A DNA stretch of 64,000 bases from DASWJZ01 sp963739005 (lineage in GTDB: Bacteria > Pseudomonadota > Alphaproteobacteria > Rhizobiales > Afifellaceae), in NCBI GenBank assembly GCA_963739005.1, contig CAVTYQ010000007.1, positions 496,001 to 560,000 of the forward strand, read 5' to 3'. The notes beneath the pieces are model-generated. The model made no database searches. It saw nothing but the letters and a program-made list of their open reading frames with translations, and was not told the DNA's origin. The stretch's first letter is position 1, and every line of letters begins with the position of its first letter. A program made the position numbers and the translations under genes. Positions 1-8,994 of this stretch are shown piece after piece.

Positions 1-1973
1 TCGGCGTGAATTCCGTGTCCATCCGGGTGATGTGGCTTTCCCCGCCCGTATCGATCTCTCGGAAGACGATCTCGCGTTGCTCGTCCGCCGAGAAAGGCTT
101 CACGGCCAGCCGCTTGTTGGCGAATTTCAGCGGATCGATGAGGTCGAGGTTCTTGTATTCGCGCTCGACGCGCGCGGTCAGCCGTGGCAATTCGATATCG
201 AGCTTCTCCACATCCTTGGAGAGGTTCTCCCGGTCGACCTCGATCACCATCGGGCCGACGTTCGGTGTCCGGTCGCCCATTGGCCGGTATTCGAGATCGA
301 CGCCCTCACTCTTGATGCTTTCGACAAAGTCCATGAAAGCGGCGGTGCCCACCACCGACACCTTCTCTTCGATGTCCTCTCCCCGGAACATCCGTCGAAG
401 GCCCCGCCCGAGTGTCTGCTCGGGCAGGATTTTGGCTTTGCTCGAATAGGCGCGAAGCCCGACGATGGTGGTCACGTTCTGCACGTCCCAGCCCTCGCGC
501 AGCACCATTACCGACACGACTGCCTTGTTCTTGCTTTGCCACGAGTCGATTTCCCGGCTTTCCTTGCGCAGCTTGTCCAGCTCTTCCTTGCTCTTTCCCG
601 ACGCCGCCTCGGATATCTCGCCGTTGTTCTTGGTGTGGATCACAAGGACCGAGCCGTTCAGTTCGGGATACCGGCTTTCGAGAAAGGCCGCGACTTCGTC
701 GCAATTCCTCGTGTCATCGGTCATCACGAACATGACCGCCTTCTTCTCCGCCTTGGCCAGTTCGTCGGACGACTTCTTCCATTCGAGGTAGCCGAGATGG
801 AGGTAGTCGGCATATTGCTCGGTGAACTTTGCCGAGGTGTGCTCCATGAGCTTCGCCCGCGAGGCCTCGTCGGGCAGTACCGGCGTCTTCACCACGTCCT
901 GGCGGATCGCTTCGACCAGCGGATAGTCGCTGATCGTCTGCACGAAGATCGACCCGTCGTTCCGCTTCGGCGTCGCCGTCAGGTCGAACTGCGCCGAGAG
1001 GTCCGAGCCCTTCTGCCGCAACCGCATGGCGATGTCACGGATGGACTAGAACCAAGCGCTGTTCGGGTCGTGCAGATGATGCGCTTCGTCGTTGAACACG
1101 ACCAGGTCGTTCACGTCGCGAATGATCACGCCAAGATCGACCTGCGAGTCCGTAGTCTTGGTCACCGGCTTCCTTCCGAGGAAATAGTCGGTGGTGTCCT
1201 CGTCCTCGAAGGACGGTTCGCTGCCGCTTTCATAAACGCGATGGATGTTGGTGAGGAACAGGTTGCCCCACTCCGGCACGAAGCCGATCTCATCCTGGAT
1301 GTGGACGTTGATCTGGAAATCGCTGTCCCAGGTCTGTCCCTCCCAGCCGTCTGGCGGCAGCAGCGGATCGTCGCGAAAGATTCGCCCGCCGTCGAAGTCG
1401 AGCCGCAACCGGTCGAGCACGATGATGTTAGGCGCGATCAGCAGGAAATTGGTCGAAAGCGTCGGAATCCGGTTCGTACAGCTTGTGAAAGTAGCTCCAC
1501 GTGATCGAGGAGGCTCATCACCTTGGTTTTGCCGGCGCCGGTGGCGAGCTTCATCACGTAGCGCGCCCAATCTTCGTCAAACATGCCTCGCGACAGCGCC
1601 ATTGATGAGTCGTACTTGGTCATCAGCGCGTAGGGCTCGCGCGCCGCTTCGACCTCATAGAGCCAGATCGACGCTTTCCACGGCTTCCCGCTGCGCGAAG
1701 TACCAGCGGAATCGGACCCATCGTTCCATCCGCTTGTGGCAGCGAGATGCTCTTCTTCGAACCACCAGCGGCAGCAGCGCTCGCGTCGTCGGCGATGCGC
1801 CGGCATAGCCCCTATCGCGCCATGCTTTGACCCCGTTCCTGACCTTGTCGACCAGCGGCGGGATCAGCTTCTCGCGGCCGACATCGCCAAGGAGCTCGTC
1901 TCCCGGATACCAACGGATTGCCGGGTCAAGGACGACATAAGGATCGGTTGGGAAGCTCGTCGCTGAGCGGCAT
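1..1973 (-). pseudogene. res: Type III restriction enzyme Res subunit (SF2 helicase), disrupted and partial
   Basis: ATP-dependent translocase/endonuclease subunit of a type III R-M system; its C-terminus lies beyond base 1. The ATG at 1973 overlaps the stop of mod (TGATG). Pieces in different frames follow each other in the right order: an N-terminal piece reading DPYVVLDPAIRWYPGDELL, a Walker A piece (LATGAGKTKVMSLL, about 1550-1510), a DEAH box piece (FNDEAHHLHD, about 1095-1065), then an open frame from 1045 to base 1 with the helicase motif VI region (LGRGLRRMF). About seven +1 shifts are needed (near 1949, 1770, 1744, 1712, 1671, 1505, 1465), and an amber codon sits at 1046-1048, probably replacing a Gln or Lys codon. 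No full-length protein can be made from this sequence as given. The shifts could be real decay or sequencing error. Confidence 0.85.
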
Positions 1974-4134
1974 CAGACTGAGACCTCGACCACCTTGGTC
2001 GTGTCGTTCCCGAAAATGTCGATCACCTTCACGGCGATCTTGTACTTGCCCTTCTTCTCATACTCGTGCAGCGCGCTGGTTAGCTCCAGCGAACGGTCGC
2101 TGACGCGTCCGGAAGCTCTGCCATTCATTCTCGAAGATGTAGCCGCCGGTCCATTGCGGCCGATCGCGTCATTCGCCCACTCGCGTCTGCTTCGGTGACG
2201 ATGATCGTCTCGGGCCGACTGGCGTAGTCGAAATCGACCGCCCAGTAATCGATCCAGTCGGTCCATTGCTTGGTCAGCATGTCTCCCTCTTGACGACCCC
2301 GGCCTTGTCCTTGGTGATCTTCACCACCTGCCCGCCATCCACCGTCACCTTGGTCCCCGCCTTCATCTCGCCGGCGAGCGCATCGGCGTCGTCCTGCCGG
2401 TAGCTGACGCCGAAATCCTTGAGCGTCACGGCAACGCTTTTGCCCTTCACCTTCGGCAGAACCTCGACATAGGCGACGTCGTAGAAAACCACCTGGTTCT
2501 TGTCGACGGCGCGCTTGTCGAACACCTCCTTCGGGATGTAGCGGAGCGCCAGGCTCACCCCCTTGGCCTGCGCTTCGTCAACGGCGTGAGGCGTCAGCCC
2601 CATCTCGAACTCGAAGCCGAGTACGTCGATGCGCGTCGCCTTCAGTTTCCGCGCCGCGCCCACCGCCTCGTTGATCTGGAAGCGCGTCACCGGCGCGTCA
2701 AGCGGCCCGACCAGCACCAGCGTCCCGCTCTTCCGCCCGTGGAACGGCGGCGACTGGAACAGCCGCTCGCCCTTGTAGGCGGCAAGGACCAGCGAGACGT
2801 AATGCTCTTCCTTCTGGAGCGAGATCGCCTTCCGCTGCTCGTCCGGCAGCGTCGGGTCGATCCCGGCAAAGTACTGCCGCTCATATTTGCCGAGGTTGAG
2901 AATTTCGAAGGAGCGGTATTCCTTTCCCGCAGCTTTGAGTTCCCGTTGGACGCCGATCAAACGCTTGCGGGAGGTATGGATAGCGAAGCGGCCGAGATCG
3001 CAGCCGATCCATTTCCGGCCGAGCCTTTCCGCGACAGCCATCGTGGTGCCGGAACCGCAGAAGAAATCGGCAACGAGATCTCCCTCGGCGCTCGCGCCGC
3101 CGATCACGCGCTCAAGCAGTTCATCCGACTTTTGAGTGCTTTGTGTTGACGGCCGGTTTGGGCTGATACGAGGGCATGTCCAACCATACTGAAGACGCAA
3201 CTGTCCCGGCGTCTGGGTCGTCAACGTACGTGACGGTATGCGCCTTGGTTGATTTCTCCTCGGCGGTCGCCTTACGGCTCATCCTCCGACGCGTGTAGAA
3301 CCATCGGCCGTCAGCATCCTGCTGCATGGACTCGCGAACATAGTCGCTGAACGGGACACGAATTTCCTTCGCGCCGGCGTTTACGCGAAACGAGTCAGAC
3401 TTCGAATACCACAGAAGGGTTTCGTGGGCCTTGGGCAGTTTGGAGCCATGCGATCCGCCCATGATTTGGTGAACCCAAATGACTTCATTCACCAGCCGCG
3501 CTTTCTCGAAAACCTCGTCAAGGAGCAAGCGAATCAAAGCAGAGACGCGCCAGTCGCAATGAACAAAAATCGATCCATCGTCACGAAGGAGGTCATGAAT
3601 AGGTCGAAGCCGATCCACAAGCATCGCCACGTAAGAGTTGCGTCCACTGCCCCATGTGTCGCGATAGGCGATGTCCTCAATGACGCTTGGCTCTTTCACG
3701 AGCTCGTCATCCCCAACTTCCATCTTGACCGAGAAATCAGAGTCCACATCAAACGGCGGGTCGATGTAGACGAGCTTCAGGCCGCCAGCCTTTTCGATCT
3801 CCCGGCGTAGCGGTCCGTTCTTCAGGGACGACAGGACGAGCTTGTTGTCGCCCCAGATCAGCTTGTTAGTCCAGCCGCCCGACTGACGGCCCGTGGCGCG
3901 GTCGAGGGTGAAAAGGTCGGCCTTGCTGTCGATCGTCTCCGCCCGGGGCTCATCGATCTGCTCGATCGACTGAAAGGGCAGGACGACGTTGGTCACCTCA
4001 TGCGTCTTGCCGGGCCAGATCAGCTCGGTCTCGCGCGGCTCCTTGAACAGGCGGAAGCGGTATTTGTCGGGCAACGGCTCGCCCCAGTCGACCAGCCGCT
4101 TGACCTCGGCTTTTTCCTCGTCCGTCAGGTCCAT
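1973..4134 (-). pseudogene. mod: Type III DNA methyltransferase Mod subunit, frameshifted
   Basis: Beta-class N6-adenine methyltransferase that would both recognise the site and protect it. ATG at 4134 follows GAGGGATCA; a longer frame to 4161 lacks this spacing. The motif IV-type DPPF comes first (YIDPPFDVDSDFS) and the AdoMet motif I later (DFFCGSGTT), the beta-class order. Near 3143 one extra base breaks the frame: the upstream frame reads VNTKHSKVG then stops, while the downstream frame reads TQKSDELLERVI, so NTKTQKSDELL is restored by removing a single base. The C-terminal part (2278-1973) contains recognisable pieces in three frames (LTKQWTDWIDYWAVDFDY, GGYIFENEWQSF, YKIAVKVIDIFGND) and needs several more shifts. 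The stop overlaps the res start. Disrupted as given; res lies directly downstream. Confidence 0.85.
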
Positions 4135-4316
4135 TGATCCCTCGCGTGGGCATACAATCACGAGTTGCGCGTAGGGACCACCCAGGCTGCACTCCCCCCT
4201 TCACCCCGCCTAAACACCCGTCCGCCACACTTCTTGCGAATCGACACGCGGCTTTCGCTTGCGCCGCGCGAAGGATTGACCGAATCTGCCGCTTGGGGAA
4301 AGGAGGGCGGGACAAG

Positions 4317-6533
4317 GTGGCCTGGATGCACGATCCCTTCTCCGGCGGCGGCGAGCGCCCAAGCTGGCGCCAGCGTCTGCTCGGCCTCGATTCCTGGATC
4401 GATTCCTCCATCAACGAGGGCGGCTACGGCCTGATCGAGGGCTACGAGCGCATCTGCAACCTCATGCACCGCTTCAAGGCGGACGGCCTGCGCCGCTGGT
4501 TCTTCGAATTCGCCTCGGAGGGCTATTCCCTCGGCGTCCTCGGCGCCCTCGTGCTGCTCGCCTTCGCCATCCCCGCCTTCGACGAAATCCACACCGACTG
4601 GCGCCAGCAGGCGGATTTCGCCGTCACCTTCCTCGACCGCTACGGCAACGTCATCGGCCGCCGCGGCATCCTGCAGGACGACACGATCGAGCTCGAAGAC
4701 CTCCCCGACAACCTCGTGAAGGCCGTCATCGCCACCGAGGACCGCCGCTTCTTCCAGCATTTCGGCATCGACGTCATGGGCACCTTCCGCGCGCTGGTCG
4801 AAAACGCCCGCGCGGGCGGCGTCGTGCAGGGTGGCTCCTCGATCACCCAGCAGCTCGCCAAGAACCTCTTCCTGTCGAACGAGCGCACGCTGCAGCGCAA
4901 GATCAAGGAGGCGTATCTGGCGCTCTGGCTCGAAGCCAACCTCAGCAAGCGCGAGATCCTGAAGCTTTATCTCGACCGCGCCTATATGGGCGGCGGCACC
5001 TTCGGCGTCGGCGCCGCGGCGGAATTCTATTTCGGCAAGAAGGTGCAGGACCTCGATCTCGCCGAATGCGCCATGCTCGCCGGCCTTTTCAAGGCGCCGA
5101 CCAAATACGCGCCGCACATCAACCTTCCCGCCGCCCGCGCCCGCGCCAACGAGGTGCTGACCAACATGGTGCAGGCCGGCTTCATGACCGAGGGCCAGGT
5201 GATCGGCGCGCGCCGCCATCCGGCGACCGCCGTCGAGCGCTCGCAAGTCGCCTCCGCCGATTATTTCCTCGACTGGGCGTTCGAGCGCGTGAAGCAGCAT
5301 GTCGACGGCAAGGACAAGGTGCTGACGGCCCGCACCACGCTCGACATGCGGCTGCAGAAGGCGGCCGAGGCGGCGATCGAATCGACGCTCAGGGAATCCG
5401 GCGACCAGTACAACGTGCACCAGGGTGCGCTCGTCTCGCTCGATCCGCGCTCCGGCGCGATCCGCGCCATGGTGGGCGGGCGTGATTATGGCGTCTCCAC
5501 CTTCAACCGCGCGGTGAACGCGCTCCGCCAGCCGGGCTCCTCCTTCAAGCCCTATGTCTATGCGACGGCGCTGGAATCCGGCAAGTTTACGCCCGACACC
5601 ATGGTGCTCGACGGGCCGATCTCGATCGGCAACTGGTCGCCGCAGAATTACGGGCGCTCCTATAAGGGCTGGCTCACCTTGCGCGACGCGCTGCGGCAGT
5701 CGCTGAACACGGTCGCGGTGCGGCTCTCCGTCGAGACGGGACGCCAGCCGATCGCCGATCTGGCGGTCAAAATGGGCGTCTCCACCCCCCTCCGCGTCAC
5801 CCGCTCCATGGCGCTGGGGTCGTCGGAGCTCACAGTGCTCGACCAGGCGACGGGGTATTCGGTCTTCGCCAATGGCGGCTATCGCATCGACCCGCGCGGC
5901 CTGGTCGACGTCCGGACGCCGTCGGGAAAGGTGGTCTATGACGCCACCGCCAACCCGCAGCCCAAGGAGCGCGTGCTGAAAGAGTCGACCGTGCTCGGCA
6001 TGATCGACATGATGCACACCGTGGTCGAACACGGGACCGGCCAGCGAGCCCGCCTCCCCGGCATCAACGTCGCCGGCAAGACCGGCACGACCAACGCTTA
6101 TCGCGACGCATGGTTCGTCGGCTACACCGGCAACTTCACCACCGCGGTGTGGCTCGGCAACGACAACTATGCGCCGACCAACAAGCTGACCGGCGGCGTC
6201 CTGCCGGCGGCAACCTGGGCGAAGTACATGCGCGTCGCCATGGCCTACGAGACGCCGATCCCGCTTCCTGGCCTGCCGCCGCCGGCGGATACGGGCGAGA
6301 AGCTCGTCGCCGACACCGGCAGCAGCGGCAGCGCGCTCGATCCCGGCGCTTCCGGCCGGCTCACCTCGGCGACCGCCGCCACGCTCGGGCGGCTCGAAGA
6401 GCGTTTCAAGAAGGCGGTGGAAACGCCGGAGCGCGAAGCAGCGCTCGAGACCCCGCCGGCAACGGCGAATGTGCCCCTGAATATGCCCCTGCGCCAGGCC
6501 GCCCTCGTCGAAGGCGAGCCCGCCAATCAGTAG
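4317..6533 (+). CDS. Class A penicillin-binding protein (PBP1A family)
   Basis: Bifunctional peptidoglycan synthase anchored in the inner membrane that polymerises glycan strands and cross-links peptides. I place the start at GTG 4317, 10 bases after GGAGG; ATG 4326 is 19 bases away, and the longer frame to 4134 has no ribosome site and runs into mod. That gives about 738 residues. One membrane helix lies near residues 71-88. The GT51 glycosyltransferase domain shows the catalytic ATEDRRFF (about 139) and GGSSITQQLAKN (about 172). The transpeptidase domain shows SSFK (about 409), SLN (about 461) and KTGT (about 587). The Pro/Ala-rich tail after residue 640 has no recognisable domain. DUF1214/DUF1254 genes follow, with only 6 bases before the next start, so co-transcription is likely. 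Confidence 0.95.
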   Translation: MAWMHDPFSGGGERPSWRQRLLGLDSWIDSSINEGGYGLIEGYERICNLMHRFKADGLRRWFFEFASEGYSLGVLGALVLLAFAIPAFDEIHTDWRQQADFAVTFLDRYGNVIGRRGILQDDTIELEDLPDNLVKAVIATEDRRFFQHFGIDVMGTFRALVENARAGGVVQGGSSITQQLAKNLFLSNERTLQRKIKEAYLALWLEANLSKREILKLYLDRAYMGGGTFGVGAAAEFYFGKKVQDLDLAECAMLAGLFKAPTKYAPHINLPAARARANEVLTNMVQAGFMTEGQVIGARRHPATAVERSQVASADYFLDWAFERVKQHVDGKDKVLTARTTLDMRLQKAAEAAIESTLRESGDQYNVHQGALVSLDPRSGAIRAMVGGRDYGVSTFNRAVNALRQPGSSFKPYVYATALESGKFTPDTMVLDGPISIGNWSPQNYGRSYKGWLTLRDALRQSLNTVAVRLSVETGRQPIADLAVKMGVSTPLRVTRSMALGSSELTVLDQATGYSVFANGGYRIDPRGLVDVRTPSGKVVYDATANPQPKERVLKESTVLGMIDMMHTVVEHGTGQRARLPGINVAGKTGTTNAYRDAWFVGYTGNFTTAVWLGNDNYAPTNKLTGGVLPAATWAKYMRVAMAYETPIPLPGLPPPADTGEKLVADTGSSGSALDPGASGRLTSATAATLGRLEERFKKAVETPEREAALETPPATANVPLNMPLRQAALVEGEPANQ

Positions 6534-6539
6534 GCGCCC

Positions 6540-7115
6540 GTGAAGACGGTCATTGTTTTCCTGGCCGGCGTCACAGCCGCGGTCGTGCTTGGCCTGTGGA
6601 CCGCATGGCTTGCCGTCCGCTCGCCCGCGCCGATCGATACGATCGAGCTCGGCGCGTGGCAGGCGTGGCCGAATGCCGGAACGGCGGACGCCGATCCCTA
6701 CTCGCGCGCGCGCCTCGCGCGGACCGGCGAGATTCCGCTCGGTTCGGGTGAGGGATTGGTGCTTCTCGCACTCACCGACGACGCCGGCGACCCGCTGACC
6801 CAGGCCTGCGACTATCGGATCGTCGGACAGACGCCGCCGGCGCGGCTATGGACCGTCGCGCTGGAGGATCCCGACGGCCGCATCGTCGACACGGAGGGTG
6901 CCGCGGCGGCGCTCGGCAGCGACACGCTCCTTCGTGCGTCGGACGGCTCCTTCGAGATCGTACTTTCGCCCAGGCCGCAGACCGGAAACTGGATCTCGAC
7001 CAAGGACGCGAAGCGCTTCCGCGTCGTCGTGCGGCTCTACGACACGACGGCGCGCACGGGCACCGAACTCACCACGCTCTTCATGCCGCGCATCGCGCGC
7101 GACCATTGCACATGA
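6540..7115 (+). CDS. DUF1214 domain protein, membrane-anchored
   Basis: 191 residues, GTG start six bases after the PBP stop. An N-terminal hydrophobic helix (residues 3-27) anchors it with the bulk outside the cytoplasm. The rest matches the DUF1214 pattern: CDYRIVGQTPPARLWTVALEDPDG in the middle (cited in part: RLWTVALEDPDG) and a C-terminal NWISTKDAKRFRVVVRLYD segment. DUF1214 proteins of rhizobia are regularly paired with a DUF1254-type partner, as here, where the next gene overlaps by four bases (ATGA). The biochemical role is unknown. Placement behind a cell-wall synthase gene suggests an envelope role, which is inference only. Confidence 0.85.
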   Translation: MKTVIVFLAGVTAAVVLGLWTAWLAVRSPAPIDTIELGAWQAWPNAGTADADPYSRARLARTGEIPLGSGEGLVLLALTDDAGDPLTQACDYRIVGQTPPARLWTVALEDPDGRIVDTEGAAAALGSDTLLRASDGSFEIVLSPRPQTGNWISTKDAKRFRVVVRLYDTTARTGTELTTLFMPRIARDHCT

Positions 7116-7738
7116 GCGGGCTCGCGCTTCCGCAAGGCTGGTACCTGCCGCGCCTCAGGTTCGGCGGCCTTTTGACGTTCGTCGCTGGAACGCTGCTTCT
7201 CGCCGGCTCCATCCACATCTGCACGATTCTCCTCGTGCCGGTTTTCGCGAAGGAGGATGGCTGGTCGCGTCTTTTTCCCTATGCCGGCGAGGATCAGTTC
7301 AGTGAAATCCCGGACGCCGGCACATCCGGCACGGAGGGGGTCGCAGGCCTCGATCCGCTCTTTGTGAACGGGGCCTGCCGGATCCGCCTTGATCAGGCGC
7401 CTGTCGGAATCACCGTCGATGCGAGCGACCGCTTCTGGTCGGTGGCGCTCTACGACCCGAAGGGCGTGATCGTGTTCAGCCTGAATGACAGGACTGCGGT
7501 CGAAGGGCGCCTCGACATGGTCGTCGTCAACGCGGACCAGAATGCCGAGATCAAGAAATCGCCGCCGGCCGAGATCGAAGAGACGATTGTGGCGGAGAGC
7601 ACGTCGGACGATCTGATCGCGCTCTTGCGGCTCTTCGCGCCAACGCGCACGGCGCGCGAGGATGCGCGACAGATTCTTGCGGCGGCCGAGTGCCTTCCCG
7701 ACCCGACACTTCTCACGCAACCCCCATCAGGCGGATAA
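7112..7738 (+). CDS. DUF1254-type membrane protein, partner of DUF1214
   Basis: About 208 residues. ATG at 7112 overlaps the DUF1214 stop. One N-terminal membrane helix (about residues 18-42) is followed by an extracytoplasmic domain with FPYAGEDQFSEIP, DPLFVNGACRIRLDQ and RFWSVALYDPKGVIVFSLNDR. The phrase FWSVALYDPKG resembles LWTVALEDPDG in the preceding protein, so the two may share a fold. It is shorter than stand-alone DUF1254 enzymes, so the family name is provisional. It overlaps the converging small gene on the other strand by 12 bases. Confidence 0.75.
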   Translation: MSGLALPQGWYLPRLRFGGLLTFVAGTLLLAGSIHICTILLVPVFAKEDGWSRLFPYAGEDQFSEIPDAGTSGTEGVAGLDPLFVNGACRIRLDQAPVGITVDASDRFWSVALYDPKGVIVFSLNDRTAVEGRLDMVVVNADQNAEIKKSPPAEIEETIVAESTSDDLIALLRLFAPTRTAREDARQILAAAECLPDPTLLTQPPSGG

Positions 7739-7915
7739 GGCGTCCTTCGCCGAACCGCGCTTGCCGCGCCGCTGCCGCCCCTTGGTCGGCGGGCTCGGCG
7801 GGCCCTCGTGGTATTCGACTCGGATGCCGGGGAAGATGACAACTTCTCCGGCGCCTTCGCGATGACGCGGCACCCGCTTCGACGCGCTGATGGCAAACGG
7901 CAGGATCTCAGCCAT
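7727..7915 (-). CDS. Small conserved hypothetical protein
   Basis: 62 residues from ATG 7915, preceded by GGAAGCG at a good distance; an upstream in-frame start at 7942 has no such site. The sequence has a core, GEVVIFPGIRVEYHEG, and a very basic C-terminal tail (KGRQRRGKRGSAK). I recall similar short proteins with an IFPG(I/V)R(I/V) core in rhizobial genomes, but no function. It sits alone between converging neighbours. Moderate confidence that it is expressed. Confidence 0.55.
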   Translation of the reverse strand: MAEILPFAISASKRVPRHREGAGEVVIFPGIRVEYHEGPPSPPTKGRQRRGKRGSAKDALSA

Positions 7916-7960
7916 GTCGCTTCCGTACTTGCCCGACTGCATGATCTGGCAGCATCATGG

Positions 7961-8335
7961 TTAACGGCCGGTGAATTCGCGATCGGTCGGATCGTCGGCA
8001 ACTTCGATGAACGCGCGGCCCTCCCGATCCTCGATGTCGACCTGCCAGAGGTCGGGGTCGAAGCGCGTCTCCTGCTGCATGCGCGTGCGCGCCGCCTCCT
8101 CCGTCATGCGCTTGCCCACGAGGGAGAACAGGCGATCGCTCGGGCGTTCGTCGTCGAATACGCTTTGCGGCGCCGGCGCATAGAGGTCGAAGGCGCCGTC
8201 GCGCCGGTCGACGATGACGAAAACAGCGCCGGCTTCCTCTGCGCCGCGCCTTGCAATCGAAATGAAAGCGCCGGCCGCTTCCGCCCGCCGTCGCAAGGCG
8301 GCGACCCAGAAATCGGTGCGCAGACGCGGGCTCAT
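7961..8335 (-). CDS. DUF1491 family protein
   Basis: 124 residues. The start overlaps the preceding gene's stop (TGATG at 8337-8333). It shows the DUF1491 pattern: RLRTDFWVAALRRRAEAAGAF at the N-terminus (key residues R-TDFWV-AL-RR), GAVFVIVDRRDG, APAPQSVFDDERPSDRLF, and ETRFDPDLWQVDIEDREG near the C-terminus. The family is alphaproteobacterial, small, soluble and of unknown function. In this group it is usually linked to a peptidoglycan-binding protein and a PAS-domain protein, exactly as here, so the three genes form one transcription unit reading from 10315 to 7961. Confidence 0.9.
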   Translation of the reverse strand: MSPRLRTDFWVAALRRRAEAAGAFISIARRGAEEAGAVFVIVDRRDGAFDLYAPAPQSVFDDERPSDRLFSLVGKRMTEEAARTRMQQETRFDPDLWQVDIEDREGRAFIEVADDPTDREFTGR

Positions 8336-8994
8336 CACCCGTCGTGCATGGCGCCGATCGCCCTCAGCTCGACGATGAGGCCGTCGCTGATCTCCCCGGT
8401 CACCGGGAGATTGTGGTCGCGCTGAAACCGCATGATCGCGGCACGCGTGTCGGGGCCGATGACGCCGTCGGCGTTGAGCGGCCCGTAGGCTGAAAGCGCA
8501 AGCGCGTTCTGCACCGCGGCGACGAGCGGGTCGCTGGCCACCGGCGCGATGTCTCGCGCCATATCCGCAATCGCATCGCCCTCCGCGCCGGGCGCCGCCA
8601 CGGCGCTCGCGGTCCTGAGAGAGGCGGGAGCGGAAAGGATCGCGGCGAGAAGCTCGACGCTCGCCTCGCCGGTCGGCGGTCGCCCGACCGCCTTCTCGAA
8701 CGATTCGATCGCCGCTTCCGTCTGCGGCCCAGCGATCCCGTCGATCTCGCCCGAATAGCGGCCCTCGCCGGCGAGCGCTTCCTGCACCGCCCGCACCAGC
8801 GAGTCGACCGCTTCAGCCGGGCGGCCGGCCGGCGCGCGCGTCGCAAAGAGCGGGGCCGGATGCGGACGCGGCTGGAAGAAAAGCGCATTCGTTGCGACCG
8901 CTACGACAGCCGCAAGAAATGCGGTGCTGGCCATCACAGCTGGCCGTCGCAAGAGCGCGTAAAGGTCGGCTCCGATTTCAAGCAGCTTCGGCAC
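8335..8994 (-). CDS. Peptidoglycan-binding domain protein, membrane-anchored
   Basis: 219 residues, GTG start at 8994 overlapping the end of the PAS protein gene by 17 bases. A hydrophobic helix at residues 20-41 anchors it. Two peptidoglycan-binding (PG_binding_1) repeats follow: residues about 65-115 (VQEALAGEGRYSGEIDGIAG, with TEAAIESFEK) and about 160-210 (VQNALALSAYGPLNADGVIG, with TRAAIMRFQRDHNLPVTG). The Asp-Gly-x-x-Gly core is present in both. It probably tethers the inner membrane to the wall or positions a partner there. There is no catalytic domain. Confidence 0.9.
   Translation of the reverse strand: MPKLLEIGADLYALLRRPAVMASTAFLAAVVAVATNALFFQPRPHPAPLFATRAPAGRPAEAVDSLVRAVQEALAGEGRYSGEIDGIAGPQTEAAIESFEKAVGRPPTGEASVELLAAILSAPASLRTASAVAAPGAEGDAIADMARDIAPVASDPLVAAVQNALALSAYGPLNADGVIGPDTRAAIMRFQRDHNLPVTGEISDGLIVELRAIGAMHDG

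Noticed and set aside
4158..6032. A 624-codon minus-strand frame
   Set aside because: Antisense shadow of the penicillin-binding protein gene, which has all catalytic motifs; the shadow has none.
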